This document shows positions 27,846 through 37,862 of a DNA stretch of 64,000 nucleotides, piece after piece. How positions within the stretch are numbered: the stretch's first letter is position 1; the number at the start of each line of letters is the position of its first letter. The stretch lies in contig CM030941.1 of the NCBI GenBank assembly GCA_018136815.1, positions 172,439-236,438 on the forward strand. The letters are read 5' to 3'. A program made the position numbers and the translations under genes. The notes below the pieces were generated by a model. That model was not told where the DNA came from. It did not search any database and saw nothing but the letters and a program-made list of their open reading frames with translations. Source of the stretch: Isochrysis galbana (taxonomy: Eukaryota; Haptophyta; Isochrysidales; Isochrysidaceae).

Positions 27846-28240
27846 TAGTCGTGTCGTATTCCATACGAGGACAGACTTTTACTTTTAGCCGTACAAAGCC
27901 TACTTGCTCCTTGGAAATAATGGTATGGATCGTCCTCTTGAGCCTGTTAGCTAAGACCTTTGCGAGAATTTTGTAGTCCGTTTGGAGCAACGTGATAGGT
28001 CTATAGTTCCTCGGGTCCCTGGCGTCCCCGTTCTTATAGAGTAGCGTAATGTCTCCCGAGCACGTGTCCTCCGGGAGTGCCCTCGTCCGGTATGCCTCTT
28101 GAAACATGTCCATCAGTTGCGGGGCTACGAGTTTTTCGAAGCTTTGGTAGAATTCCATCGGGATGCCATCCGGCCCCGTGGATTTACCTTTTGCCATTTG
28201 GCGTATCGCCCTAATGATCTCGGAATAGCCGATGGGCTTA
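27846..28240 (-). pseudogene. LINE (non-LTR) reverse transcriptase fragment
   Basis: On the minus strand the segment encodes the N-terminal part of a non-LTR reverse transcriptase. It has IIRAIRQMAKGKSTGPDGIP, then FYQSFEKL, DITLLYKNGD, RNYRPITLLQTDYKILAKVL and KEQVGFV. These are the blocks before the catalytic YADD motif, which is absent, as are the endonuclease and everything downstream. Just after QVGFV the sequence switches to a different repeat also found at 40673-40702, and then meets the chromovirus target site. It is dead on arrival or was cut by later insertions. The fragment at 46828-46996 is from the same family. Confidence 0.85.
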
Positions 28241-28747
28241 CCCGCGCGGGGACCGTGCGTGCGCCCCCGCCGGGGGGAGGGAGGGGTGAAAAAATCCAAA
28301 ATCAGACAGACGATGGGTGGCCGGGAATATATGAAAAGGGTCGAAGTATTACGCATACACCCCCGATCCAATCCCCGACTCACCCCCGACCCCCCCCCCA
28401 CACCCTCTCCCCGCCCCCGCCGCCCCACCCTCGCCGGAGGCCGCGTGCACATTGTGATTGCAAGTCATCACAGGTGCTGCGTAACGAAACATCTCTTATA
28501 TGGCCAGTTTACGTAGTTGTGGGCCGCAGGGCGCAGGGGGTACACAGATGGAACGAGTTGACATGCGCACGCACGGCGTATCCGCGGGGGGACCGATGCA
28601 CATCGCGCCGTGCCCATGCACGGCGTGCACCGATGTGATTAGCGAAGAAGCTTTGACGGCGTCTCTCTCTTATAATTTCAACATGATCTAATGTTAAACG
28701 ACTACAATACAACTGTGGACATTTGATCGCTCAATTCGACTGATGTC
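28228..28747 (+). repeat. Dispersed repeat family A (copy right of the chromovirus)
   Basis: It contains GTGATTGCAAGTCATCAC, ATGCGCACGCACGGCG, ATGCACATCGCGCCGTGC and CACGGCGTGCAC. It ends with GTGGACATTTGATCGCTCAA, like the copy at 9930-10222. C-rich filler occupies 28360-28440. It is non-coding. Confidence 0.6.
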
Positions 28748-28772
28748 CCACTATTGACGGAACGACACCTCG

Positions 28773-28918
28773 GAGCCATGTCGACGTCGGTGTCTGGTGG
28801 GGCAGAGGCCTGCGAGCGCTTCGGCTCCGGCGGTTTGGGGCGTCGTGGCGGCGGGGGGCTGGGAGAGGGGAGCGGTCGGCGCGCGCTCCATCGCTAAAAC
28901 TATAACAATAGTTTTTGA
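28773..28918 (-). repeat. Dispersed 'AAACTATTGTTATAGTTT + ATG' repeat, copy 1
   Basis: Read on the minus strand, the palindrome-like ACTATTGTTATAGT is followed within about 8 bases by ATGGAGCGCGCGCC and a short frame starting MERAPTAP. It aligns with 33466-33630 (plus) and, at its start, with 34020-34062 (minus). Confidence 0.6.
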
Positions 28919-29040
28919 GTGTGAGTGTTGTATATGTATATGTAGTGAATGCATGTTGAAACTACTAGCTACTCTACTACTAACTACTACTACCACCATC
29001 GTCCGATGTTGTATGTGTGCGTGTGGCGTGCTAATGCTAA

Positions 29041-29395
29041 GTCTTAAGTCCGAAAAAACTTCGCGAAACTTTTGTGAAACTTGGGTAGGCATTGAGCAAC
29101 TTTAGCGAAACTTTCGCGCGAAACTTGGGGGGGTCCGGCGCGAAACTCTGACCTGGCCCTCCCCCCCCCCTCCGCTGTTTCCCCCCCCTCCGCAGATTTC
29201 TTTCCCCCCCCCTCCGCGCTTTCCCCCCCGGAACGCCAGCTTCTCCGCTAAATAAAGAGGGAACTGGGGAAGGGGAAGGGGAAGGGGGTTGTTAGGGGTT
29301 AAGGTTGGGTAGTAGGGAGGTCCACGAGCACGCTGCCTCATGCCGCACACGTAGCGGAGATTTTAAGAAGATTTTTTTTAAATATTCTCGAAGCG
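29041..29395. repeat. GCGAAACT and CCCCCCTCCGC repeats, plus dispersed repeat matching 37715-37862
   Basis: GCGAAACTT recurs at 29050-29125 and CCCCCCCTCCGC recurs about four times at 29155-29230. From about 29236 the reverse strand matches 37715-37862 (TAAAGAGGGAACTGGG, GGGTTGTTAGGGGT, GTAGCGG, AAGAAGATTTTTTTT). There is no coding frame I can support. Confidence 0.55.
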
Positions 29396-30025
29396 GCGCG
29401 CAAGGCCATGGACGTCGTCCTGCGCGCGATGATGCAGATAAGAGACGAGCAGGCAGCGCTTGACGCGCACAAAATCAAGACAATGCGCCTTAGAAGTTAA
29501 AATAGCTGTTTGACCGCCCTACAGTTGGCCCCGTGAACGTTCACCACGCACAACCCCTGGGGCTAATGTGTAGGGTCTTAGTCCTGAGTCTTCAAATGTT
29601 TATTTTTTCTCGTCCGCACCTTCGTCGGTCGTCGGATGAGCTCGCGAGCAGCTCACTTCACACCGTCGATCCGCTCGTCGGCCGCCATCACCAACGCAGG
29701 CGAAGGCGCCATCTCCGCATCCTCCATCTCCAACCTGATCGTTGCGGTTCTTGGGGCTTGGAAGCGAGGCACGCTCCCCGAGGAAGAAGGCGAGGTCGGA
29801 GCGGCGCAGTAGAATCCGTTGCTGCCACAGAAGGAGAGGCCTTCTGCAGAAGAACCGTGTCTTTCCCGGCATTCATGCACAGCTCTATTGTTCATTAGCT
29901 CTAGTCGAGCAAATGATTGAAACCCAGGGGGACCAGGGAGTGAAGAAACCCGTGTGAAACGGCCGAAAAACCCCTGTTTTTCGGCTCTACTCGGAAGACC
30001 GATAAAAAAAACAGAAGAAAAGGGG
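29396..30025. other. No recognisable gene
   Basis: Open frames on both strands overlap here, but none shows a domain or motif I recognise. Confidence 0.45.
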
Positions 30026-30084
30026 GCCGTAACCGCCGTCGCGACGGCGTAACGTCTTTTTCTTCTCGCCCCTTTCCCCCGATG

Positions 30085-30229
30085 CATCTTTCTCTCTCTC
30101 CTCTCCTCCGCCGCCCCTCCCTCTCTTCTCTCTCTCTTCCCTCTCTCTTCTCTCTTCTCTTCTCTCTTCTATCTTTTCTCTCTCTTCTGTCTTCTGTCTT
30201 CTCTCTTCTTTCTTCTCTCTTCTCCCTCT

Positions 30230-30269
<40 letters not shown>

Positions 30270-30500
30270 CTCTTCTCTCTCCTCTCTTCTCTTCTCTCTC
30301 TCCTCTCTCTTCTCTCTCTTCTCTCTCCATCTGCCCTGTGTCTCTCCCCCCCCCTCTCTTTTCTCTTTTCTCTCCTCTCTCCTCTCTCCTCCCTTCCCTC
30401 TTCTCCCTTCTCTCTCTCCCCTCTCTCCCCTCCCCCCAGCCCCCCCCTCTCCTCTTCCCCCCCCCCCCCCCCTCTCTCCTCTCTTCCCCCCCCCCCGGCG
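30085..30500. repeat. CT-rich tract upstream of kinase copy 2
   Basis: Mostly (TCTCTC)n and (CTCTTCTC)n. It is the counterpart of the longer GA tract at 7615-8270 and lies 310-725 bases before the ATG at 30811. Confidence 0.9.
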
Positions 30501-30810
30501 AGGGTCGTGTTAACAGAAGTCCTCGCCCCCGTCTACGTTAAAGAAGAGCCCCGCGGGCCTCCGTCGCCCATCGGCCCCTCCCCGCCAGCCGCCCACAGAG
30601 GTCTCTCTCTCCATCCTCCGCGGAGGGGAGAACCCTCTCTCCGGCACGCGGCCGCCCGCGCCGCGCCCTAGTCCCCCCCCCACCCCGCCCCCCCGCCCTC
30701 CCCCTCCCCCTCCCGCCCCGCCGCGCCCTCAGACCCGCCGCCGCCCCCGAGCCGGTCCCCCCCACCCCCAGCAACCCCCGCTCGCCGCCTGCGCGCGCGC
30801 GCCTCGGCGC

Positions 30811-33126
30811 ATGAGCACCGGCACGGACAACCTCCACATCTCACGATGGCTGCGCTTCAGTGACCCGCTCACGCAGGCCCAGTACACACGCACCATCTGG
30901 ACGCCACGCAACATGATCGGCATGATGCTCATCAAGCTGGTCTTCTCGATGTACTACGCTGTCATGGCCTTCTTTGGAAGCATCTCCCATTGGAAGCACT
31001 TTGACACGATCATTGGCGGCAGGAAGGGGGTCTTCTCCATCGCGATCGCATCGTATGAAGCCGGCATTGCCGTGTACTGCTTTGTCATCCTGCGCATCTG
31101 GGCGAGGGCACGCCAACGGGAGGCCAGGGAGTCGGAGAACAGGGCAGCTGGCAAGGCGAGTGATGACGCCCGCGAGAAAAGTACGCGCTGGTCTCGCGTC
31201 CACGGGCTCGACCCGAGGAAGACCAGCTATCGCACGCAGATGGCAATTTTCGCGATCATGGTTTGGCCACCGCTCATTGTCCGCAATGTTGCTCTTGGAT
31301 ACACCTGTATGGACTTGATGACGGGAAGCTTTGGGACACAAGACGACTTCGATCTAAAATTGGATTATGTCCAGCTCCCCATCTACAGCTGGGAGGTGAT
31401 CTCGTACATCACCGCGACGCTGTTCACATATGGACCGCTGCTAACACTGGTCCAGGTACCAGGCATAATCATCTTCCCAACGGGGATCGTCGCAGCTCTT
31501 GGCCTTGTCATATTCGCTGCTGCTGGAAAGCTGTACATAACCATGGGCTTCACCATTCTCATGGGCGCCATATCAATCACCTTAGTGTACCTCGTCGCTC
31601 GTCTACCTCTCGAGCAGTATCGTGGTATGCGCATAGAGAAGAAGATCGCACAGACGCGTTCTCTCACGCTCGCTACGATTGCGCATGACATTGGCACTCC
31701 GCTGAATGCCCTTGTCTTGGCGTTTGGTGCAATGCGGCCCTCCGAACAGCCGCCCTCGCCCGATTCGGGCCATGGCGAGTTGAAGGCCAATGGCTCGTCC
31801 ACAAGCGTAGGTACCAGTGTGGCGAGCGAAGCCTCGGAGGCCGTTGACGTCTCACTGCACGCTATCGCACAACTACGCAAGACCATTCTGAACCACGTTG
31901 CAAACGCAGTCGGCCACGAGGATTCGAAGCCCGCGCCAGCAATTCCTAGACTGCAGCGCGTTCACGTCCAGAGCTTCGTGGATAGGTCGATCATGCCCGT
32001 CTTGAAGCAGCTTGTGAAGATTCACAGCGTTGGCAACGTTGTTGCAAAGTCAAATGTGCGCCCCGGTGCTCTACCATCAATCGACGACGTCATCGTGGTC
32101 GCCGACCCAGACTGGCTGCTCGACATGTTCCTCAACCTGATCGGCAATTCGGTCAAGTTCACTGAGTCAGGGCACGTTGCGATTGAGTGCTGGGTGCGGA
32201 ACCAAGACGAAGCAGGCATAGGTTCCGAGCCCATTTTTTCTGGCCTCAAGGAGCGCGCACCTCTTGAGGTCGTCTGTGCTGTGGAAGATACAGGCCCAGG
32301 GATTAACGAATCCGCTGCAAAGAAGCTCTTCCGCCCTTTCGCCCAGGTGAAGGGCACGCGCGGAGGCACCGGGCTCGGCCTCTCGTCTGTTGCCGCCAAG
32401 GCCACCAGTTTGGGCGGCGTTTGTGGTATTGCCAGGAACGTGCATGGTGGCGCTACCGTATGGTTCACGGTGCCATTGGCATCAGCTGGGCGCTCTATGC
32501 GTACGACGGCAAACGGCTCAACCGTTCCGCGTCTGCAGGCCATCGAGCTCCCGAGCTTCAGAGACAGCTACACGCGGGCTCGTCCTAGGGACGACGACGA
32601 GGGTTCCGAAGGCGAGACGAGTGCACTTTTGTCTGCGGATTCCCGCGCGCCACCGGCTGACTTATCGAACATGCGAGTGCTGATTGCCGATAACTCGCCC
32701 GTCATCCTGAAGCTCATGCAGTCCGCCCTCGAGAAAAGTCTGAGAGTTGGCGAAGTTGTTGCAGCCTCCTCGGGTGAGGATGCGAAACGCCTGATCCACG
32801 AGCGTGAAGCCGAGTGTTCGGCACGCCAATTCGATCTCGTGATGATCGACCATCAAATGAAGCCAGGCCACGCGTCTGCCTGTGATGTTGCAGAGTACTT
32901 GCGTGGTCGGCAGAGACGCGGCGAGATGGTACGCGTCTGCCTCGTCCTTCTGACCGGCGTGTCGCGCCAGCAAGTCTATGCTGAAGACCCGCGCGTCGAC
33001 GAGCTATTCAACCACGTTCTGGAGAAGCCTGTCTCGCCGGCAAGGCTGAAGAGTCTCTTGATGCAAGTCGCGTCATTAGCCAACCCCTTAGACTACTATT
33101 GGGACAACAACGCTCAACTAGTTTGA
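30811..33126 (+). CDS. Membrane-bound hybrid histidine kinase, copy 2
   Basis: 771 residues, paralogous to the gene at 4969-7287. All catalytic motifs are kept: AHDIGTPLNAL (His292), LNLIGNSVKF, DTGPG, GTRGGTGLGL, VMIDHQM (Asp680), LLTG and EKPVS. Most of the protein is identical to copy 1, but about 20 of the differences fall between residues 178 and 279. Examples are EDFKVELDYVWHS against DDFDLKLDYVQLP, and ALLGPITIIFVYF against ILMGAISITLVYL. This is the last extracellular/lumenal loop and membrane helices before the H-box. A smaller group lies near the ATP lid (RESI against NESA) and at the C-terminus. The pattern suggests a changed sensor on a conserved kinase core. Confidence 0.9.
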   Translation: MSTGTDNLHISRWLRFSDPLTQAQYTRTIWTPRNMIGMMLIKLVFSMYYAVMAFFGSISHWKHFDTIIGGRKGVFSIAIASYEAGIAVYCFVILRIWARARQREARESENRAAGKASDDAREKSTRWSRVHGLDPRKTSYRTQMAIFAIMVWPPLIVRNVALGYTCMDLMTGSFGTQDDFDLKLDYVQLPIYSWEVISYITATLFTYGPLLTLVQVPGIIIFPTGIVAALGLVIFAAAGKLYITMGFTILMGAISITLVYLVARLPLEQYRGMRIEKKIAQTRSLTLATIAHDIGTPLNALVLAFGAMRPSEQPPSPDSGHGELKANGSSTSVGTSVASEASEAVDVSLHAIAQLRKTILNHVANAVGHEDSKPAPAIPRLQRVHVQSFVDRSIMPVLKQLVKIHSVGNVVAKSNVRPGALPSIDDVIVVADPDWLLDMFLNLIGNSVKFTESGHVAIECWVRNQDEAGIGSEPIFSGLKERAPLEVVCAVEDTGPGINESAAKKLFRPFAQVKGTRGGTGLGLSSVAAKATSLGGVCGIARNVHGGATVWFTVPLASAGRSMRTTANGSTVPRLQAIELPSFRDSYTRARPRDDDEGSEGETSALLSADSRAPPADLSNMRVLIADNSPVILKLMQSALEKSLRVGEVVAASSGEDAKRLIHEREAECSARQFDLVMIDHQMKPGHASACDVAEYLRGRQRRGEMVRVCLVLLTGVSRQQVYAEDPRVDELFNHVLEKPVSPARLKSLLMQVASLANPLDYYWDNNAQLV

Positions 33127-33260
33127 GCGGATGCGCTCTGATTCGCCATCACTACAGCATTGCAGCTTTTCTTTTGAGGGTTTCCTATACCTTGTTGTGC
33201 AGTGACTGCCATGATTGTCTTCACACCCCATGCTCCGCGTTACCTTTCATGAGAGCCTGG

Positions 33261-33465
33261 TAGCCCAGCTCACTGGTAGCGTAAGGAGAGTGAGAGTCTG
33301 GGGTGTAGGCGATGGCGTGAGTCAGGACCGTGAGTGCTATGGGTCCCCCGTTTCTAGCAGTAGTCAGCAGGAGCCAAAATCTTTGGATTTTTTATACTTT
33401 TCTACATGCTGTTTGCAAACGAGCAGCGGTTGGAGCATCATCATGAGCTAAAGCTTATGTGCGCC
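33261..33465. other. No recognisable gene
   Basis: Unique-looking sequence downstream of kinase copy 2. I see no coding signal. Confidence 0.5.
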
Positions 33466-33640
33466 TACAAACTATTGTTATAGTTTGAGCGATGGAGCGC
33501 GCGCCGACCGCTCCCACTTCCCAGCCCCCCGCCGCCACGACGCCCCACCGGGGCCGCCCCGAGCCGCCGGAGCCGTAGCGCTCGCAGGCTGCCCCCCTCA
33601 CCCTCACTGACAGCGACGTCGACATGATCCTCCCGTCATC
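33466..33640 (+). repeat. Dispersed 'AAACTATTGTTATAGTTT + ATG' repeat, copy 2
   Basis: ACTATTGTTATAGTTTGAGCG precedes ATGGAGCGCGCGCCGACC at 33492. The short frame MERAPTAPTSQPPAATTP soon ends. It aligns in reverse with 28773-28918. Confidence 0.6.
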
Positions 33641-34009
33641 GCCTCCTCAGCACCCTCAAAAGCAGGGAACAGGCAGGGTCCTGTTCCCTGCAGAACAGTA
33701 GAGCCAGCTTTTGGCCATGCCGCCTGCCTCTGCCGCCATGCCACCCAACCAAGGGCTCCCCATGATGGGTGGCAGCACTGCTGTCACCCTCATGGAGGCA
33801 ACTCCTACCACCAGTGCACCCGGTCTCAAAGACCCCCTGCATGATGCGCAGAGCCATGGTGGCAACCTGTTCGGTGCCAGTGCTCGCCACCCCGCGCGCT
33901 TGCGCGGGTGTGGTTTGGATGGGTTGGATGGGCTCTGAGAGGGCTTTCTATCGAGCCGCCTCGGGCGGCGTGGGGCGTCCCAGGTGGGGCGCGGTGGCGA
34001 GGGTCGCCT

Positions 34010-34062
34010 GGGGCTCGGGAGCGGTCGCGGCACGCTCCATAGTTCAAACTATAACAATAGTT
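34010..34062 (-). repeat. Dispersed 'AAACTATTGTTATAGTTT + ATG' repeat, copy 3
   Basis: On the minus strand AAACTATTGTTATAGTTT is followed by an ATGGAGCGTGCCG start (MERAATAPEPQ) whose frame stops after about 25 codons. The segment 33640-34010 downstream holds open frames without recognisable domains. Confidence 0.55.
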
Positions 34063-34795
34063 TATCTCGCGAGGCGCTTGAGCTTGGGCTCCTCACCAGC
34101 TGGCAGCCATTGCGAGGCCGACAGCCGGCGATCGGCCGACGCGGAACCTCCGCGTTTCTTATGGGGATTCGCCCGACATTCACTGCTTTGATTCCCTCAC
34201 GCGCGCAATCCTCCCATTCTCCCAAAATAGACCTCCATGGGCCGGACAAGGCGGGGGAGTCACTCACCGACGCCATGGATTTTCGTGGGGTAGAGGGGAT
34301 TCGCGCGCGCGGGGGGGGGGGGGGGGGGGGGCAGGTAAGGGGGGTCCCTGGGGAATCCTTGGACACCCAGGAGGGATGGAAAATAGTTGTTAAAAAGCGT
34401 GAGTGGCCGGCCTATTTCTGCTTTCTATCCTTCCCAAGGAAGTGACAGAAAGCAATGGGGGCGACATTCGATGGCACGGGGGCTGCGCTCGCCCCTTATT
34501 GCCCATTGAGATGTTACCGCCGAAAGCAAACGCACGCCGCCTCACCCAGATCCGCCATGGGACCACACGCAACTAAGCATGGCATGCTATGTCAGACGCA
34601 GCGAGCGCGATCATAAGGCCACGCAAACGCATAGACGGCACGGCTCAATCGAAAACATAGTACAAACATACGTGGGGTGCCAAAGCGCACAAGCGAGGGC
34701 CTCGGCCGCCTGCAAGAGCGGCCCAGAGCAGCGCTTGGTTCAAACCCATGCAAGGCGGGCAACGAAGCGAGCCGCCGGTGCACCAAGACGCTGCA
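34063..34795. other. No recognisable gene; G-run near 34311-34331
   Basis: Apart from a roughly 20-base G homopolymer I see no repeat or coding feature. Confidence 0.45.
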
Positions 34796-36840
34796 CTAGG
34801 CCACTCCTGACGGCCCATCACCGCCGCTGGGAGGCGCCGGTGCGGCTATTGCGATAGGTCCCACTTCAGCAGCAGCTTCGTCACCTAGCACAGGTACCGC
34901 CTGAACCACCCTTTCCGTAGAGTCCATTGTAGCCATCTGGACGGTTCGCGGCATACACGGCTCCATTCTCCGCTGTAGCTGGCGCTGCCATTCAGCCTCG
35001 CCTCCATCTAGCATTGCACTGACGCACAGCCCGAGCATCTGCATACCCCTCGCGCCGAGTACGTGAGAGTGCAACCCTTGGCAGTGCCGCGTCACGCCCC
35101 CCGGGCCTTCATCTCTGCTCGCTGCTGCCGGTACAGCATCCACGAAAAAGCTTGGTTCGTTCTCTCGGGGCGACGTTGCAGGCACGCTCTCGAAGGGCTC
35201 CCCTGCGAGCAGCGCCTCGTATCGCTTCCGCCGCGGCTTGTCGAGCACCGCAGCTCGCGCCTCGGACGTCGTCAGCTCGGGGTGCCATAAGTCGACTATC
35301 AGCACAATTCGTTCGGAAGATGTGCGGTTCCATACCTGCGCCCGGTGATGCGAGTTGGCACGCGGCGGTCGCGGCTCCGCGCAGTCAGCCCTATGGCACG
35401 AGTGGCGACGGGCTGCGCGTGCGAGAACACGCACCTCGTGCTCGAACGAGTCGTCAAACAAGCAAACCTCACCCTCGACCCACCTGCAATCGGCGTAGCT
35501 GTAGCTTGAGCCGGAAGCGTGGCGCCGACCGGCGGCGCTTGAACAATGCCGACGCACGGGCAGCTCGAACAAGGCCGACGCGCGGGCAGCTCGACGCGGG
35601 CAGGCGTAGCGCACCTGCGTGGCGGGGAATTGCCCACGCGCATCGCGCAGTCGCCGTCCGGCACAACGAGCGCGAGATGCGCACGCAGCCGCGCGTTGGT
35701 GGGGCCGCAGTGCGGCCGGAGCGATGCACCGGGCGCGAGGAGCGAAAAGAAGGCGGAACCGCACCTAAGAGCATGGGGTGCGCTGGGTCAAGCGGCTAGC
35801 TGTGGATGAGAAGGTGCGCGCCCGCGCGGCGGGCCGCTCGCTCACGGGTTGCTCGTTGCTTCGACCCTCAGCCGCGAGCCGAGTAGCTCTGCCGTCTTGG
35901 GCATATGCGCGCAGTTGGAGTCGTGCCTCCGCCCGTTGACGAAAAGGGTGAGGTCGCCCCACGCGCCATCGGCGAGCGCGCCACCCGAGAGGGAAGCGAG
36001 TCCGCGTGCAGACGCCCTAGCCCGCGACTCAGCAAAGATCGCATCGCCGCCGCCCTTGGTGGCCGGCGGCGCGGCGCGCGCGGCGAGCGCTCGCAGCAGC
36101 TCCTCTCGGATAGTGGAGAACTCTTTGCGCAGGAGTGCGCATGCGTCGTGCGCACGCGCGTCATGCCATGGCGTGGCGCTCGGCACGAGCGAGCCGACGA
36201 GCTGCAGTGGCCGCTGCTCCACGCGCGCCCACAGCCCGCGCCGCACGGCCTCTGCATAGACATGGTTAGCCTCCTTTCCACACCTCTTCAGAGCACTCGC
36301 CCACAGCTGCCACACCCTCCTGTCATTGCCGTCGTTGTGCGCTGCAGCCTCATAGTTGTCGCTGGCGAGTGAATACCTCGGCTCCAGCACGTCGCGTCGC
36401 GGCGGCAAAGCGCTCCCTCCCCCCTTCCCGTCCACCGCACAGAAATCATGGAGAAGACCCAGATCCAATCTGAGGGCCGCGTAGAGAAGTCTCTCGCATA
36501 CGGCAGTAAACGACGAGGGCAGGGCGAACCAGGCGGAGTGGGGAGCGATGGTGCTGGCGGAGGCAAGCTTTGGCGTCAGGCACAGCCTGCGCAGCACGTC
36601 GTGCGTCTCGTTGAGCGCGAGACGAGCGAGCAGAGAGGCTTCGGGAGTTTTGTTTTCGTGGGCCCGAAGTGCGGAGAGTGTGTGGGAGGAGGAGAGGGCG
36701 GCTCTGGAGGGCAGGAAGAAGGGGTCGTGGGAGAGGATTGTGCTGTGCAGCCGCACGCGCGCCTCCTGTTCCTCGTCAGGCAGAGAGGAGAGCTGGTGGA
36801 GCAGAGGGAGGATGGAGTGGAGAGCGGAGGGCGCCCCCAT
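34796..36840 (-). CDS. Aspartyl/asparaginyl beta-hydroxylase-like dioxygenase, four exons
   Basis: The exon model on the minus strand is 36840-35846, 35764-35615, 35483-35435 and 35335-34796, all with GT-AG introns. It sums to 1734 bases and closes in frame at 577 residues. Exon 1 ends in the start of the family core (RGLWARVEQRP, then NCAHMPKTAELL). Across the junctions come FFSLLAPG, LRPHCGPTNARLRAHLALVV with the first metal-binding His, WVEGEVCLFDDSFEHEV with the second His, and RIVLIVDLWHPEL. That order is diagnostic of the Fe(II)/2-oxoglutarate aspartyl/asparaginyl beta-hydroxylases. The N-terminal 330 residues are helical and may be TPR-like. I see no clear signal anchor. The first ATG is at 36840; the open frame upstream is Pro-rich and lacks an ATG. 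The substrate is unknown. Confidence 0.87.
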
Positions 36841-37310
36841 CCAGAGAGAGAGAGGGGAGGGAGGGGAGGGAGAGGGGGGAGGGGGCGGGGGGGCGGGCGG
36901 GGAGGGAGAGGGGGGGCCGCTTGCCGAAACAACCAATCGGTGGCGGTTGGGGGCGTCTCTGGAGAGAGGAAGAAGAGGAAGGAATCAGAAGAAAGAGAGG
37001 AAGAAGAGGGAGAGGAGGAAGAAGGAGAGGAAGAAGAGAGGGAGAAGAGGAAGAAGAAGGAGAGGAAGAAGAAGAGAGGAAGAAAGAGGAGAGGAAGAAG
37101 AGAGGGAGAGGAAGAGAGGAAGAAGAGAGGAAGAAGGAGAAGAAGAAGGAGAGGAAGAAGAGAGGGAGAAGAGGAAGAAGAAGGAGAGGAAGAAGAGAGG
37201 GAGAGGAAGAGAGGAAGAAGAGAGGAAGAAGGAGAAGAAGAAGGAGAGGAAGAAGAGAGGGAGAGGAAGAAGGAGGGGGCGGCGGGGGGGGAACGCAAGG
37301 GAAGGGGAAG
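36841..37310. repeat. GA-rich tract at the 5' end of the hydroxylase gene
   Basis: Purine-rich (GAAGAGGAA)n sequence with a G-rich start. It is transcribed, if at all, as CT-rich leader or promoter DNA of the hydroxylase gene. The long Glu/Arg/Lys-rich open frames across it are composition artefacts. Confidence 0.85.
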
Positions 37311-37714
37311 AAGGGGGGAGGGGCTTCTATTTTCTATTTCGAGAAGAGAGGGAGGTTGCGCGCGCGGGGGGGGGGGGGAGGTTCGTTTTCACGGAGGGTT
37401 CATTCACAGCGGAGGGCTCACGTAGGATTCTGGGCCCGAGCACGGAGTAGTAGTATTATGAACTCCTTACTGCCGGAGCGCCGCAATCGGCGCTTCCCCT
37501 CCGTTTCTTCAGTTTTTCTCCTCTTACGCTTGATCCGCGGGCTACCAGCTCATGGCGGATGGCAGGGGGGTATGCCGAGACGCACTGCTATGGCTATGGC
37601 CTCGCAGCCATATTTATCAATCAACTAGGCATGCTTCTTGGCCAAAATAGGTTGAGAAACTGAAGGGCCGATTTCGGCGCTTCGCTTTCGCTTTTATGAA
37701 TAATCAACGTGAAA
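37311..37714. other. No recognisable gene
   Basis: The stretch contains a G-run at about 37366-37378. I see nothing else that can be supported. Confidence 0.45.
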
Positions 37715-37862
37715 ACGTAAAAGAAAAAAAATCTTCTTAAAAATCCCCGCTACACTTGCGGCTTGCGGCAGCGTGCTTATGTACCTCCCTACTACCCAAC
37801 CTTTACCCCTAACAACCCCCTCCCCCTTTCCCAGTTCCCTCTTTAGCGGAGAAGCTGGTTCC
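37715..37862. repeat. Dispersed repeat, inverted relative to 29236-29390
   Basis: AAAAAAAATCTTCTTAAAAA, CCCGCTAC, ACCCCTAACAACCCCC and CCCAGTTCCCTCTTTA match the reverse strand of 29236-29390 in the same order. The adjoining GGAGGCCGCGCGCGCTGCTT also resembles 9860-9885. Confidence 0.65.

Larger units (their letters stand above)
30026..33260 (+). repeat. Right arm of the inverted duplication
   Basis: Homologous in reverse to 4829-8327. It starts at GTAACCGCCGTCGCGACGGC, includes a pyrimidine tract (30085-30500) and the second histidine kinase gene, and fades after the stop codon. The 16-bp palindrome lies at 30034-30049. Confidence 0.88.

Noticed and set aside
4829-33260. The inverted kinase arms as a simple assembly palindrome
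   Set aside because: The arms differ in many coding positions, in tract length and beyond the stop codon, which an artefactual reverse copy would not show.
36448-37628. Three overlapping Glu/Arg/Lys-rich frames of 240-325 codons
   Set aside because: All arise from the GAAGAGGAA tract antisense to the hydroxylase gene. Low-complexity tracts stay open in several frames by composition.
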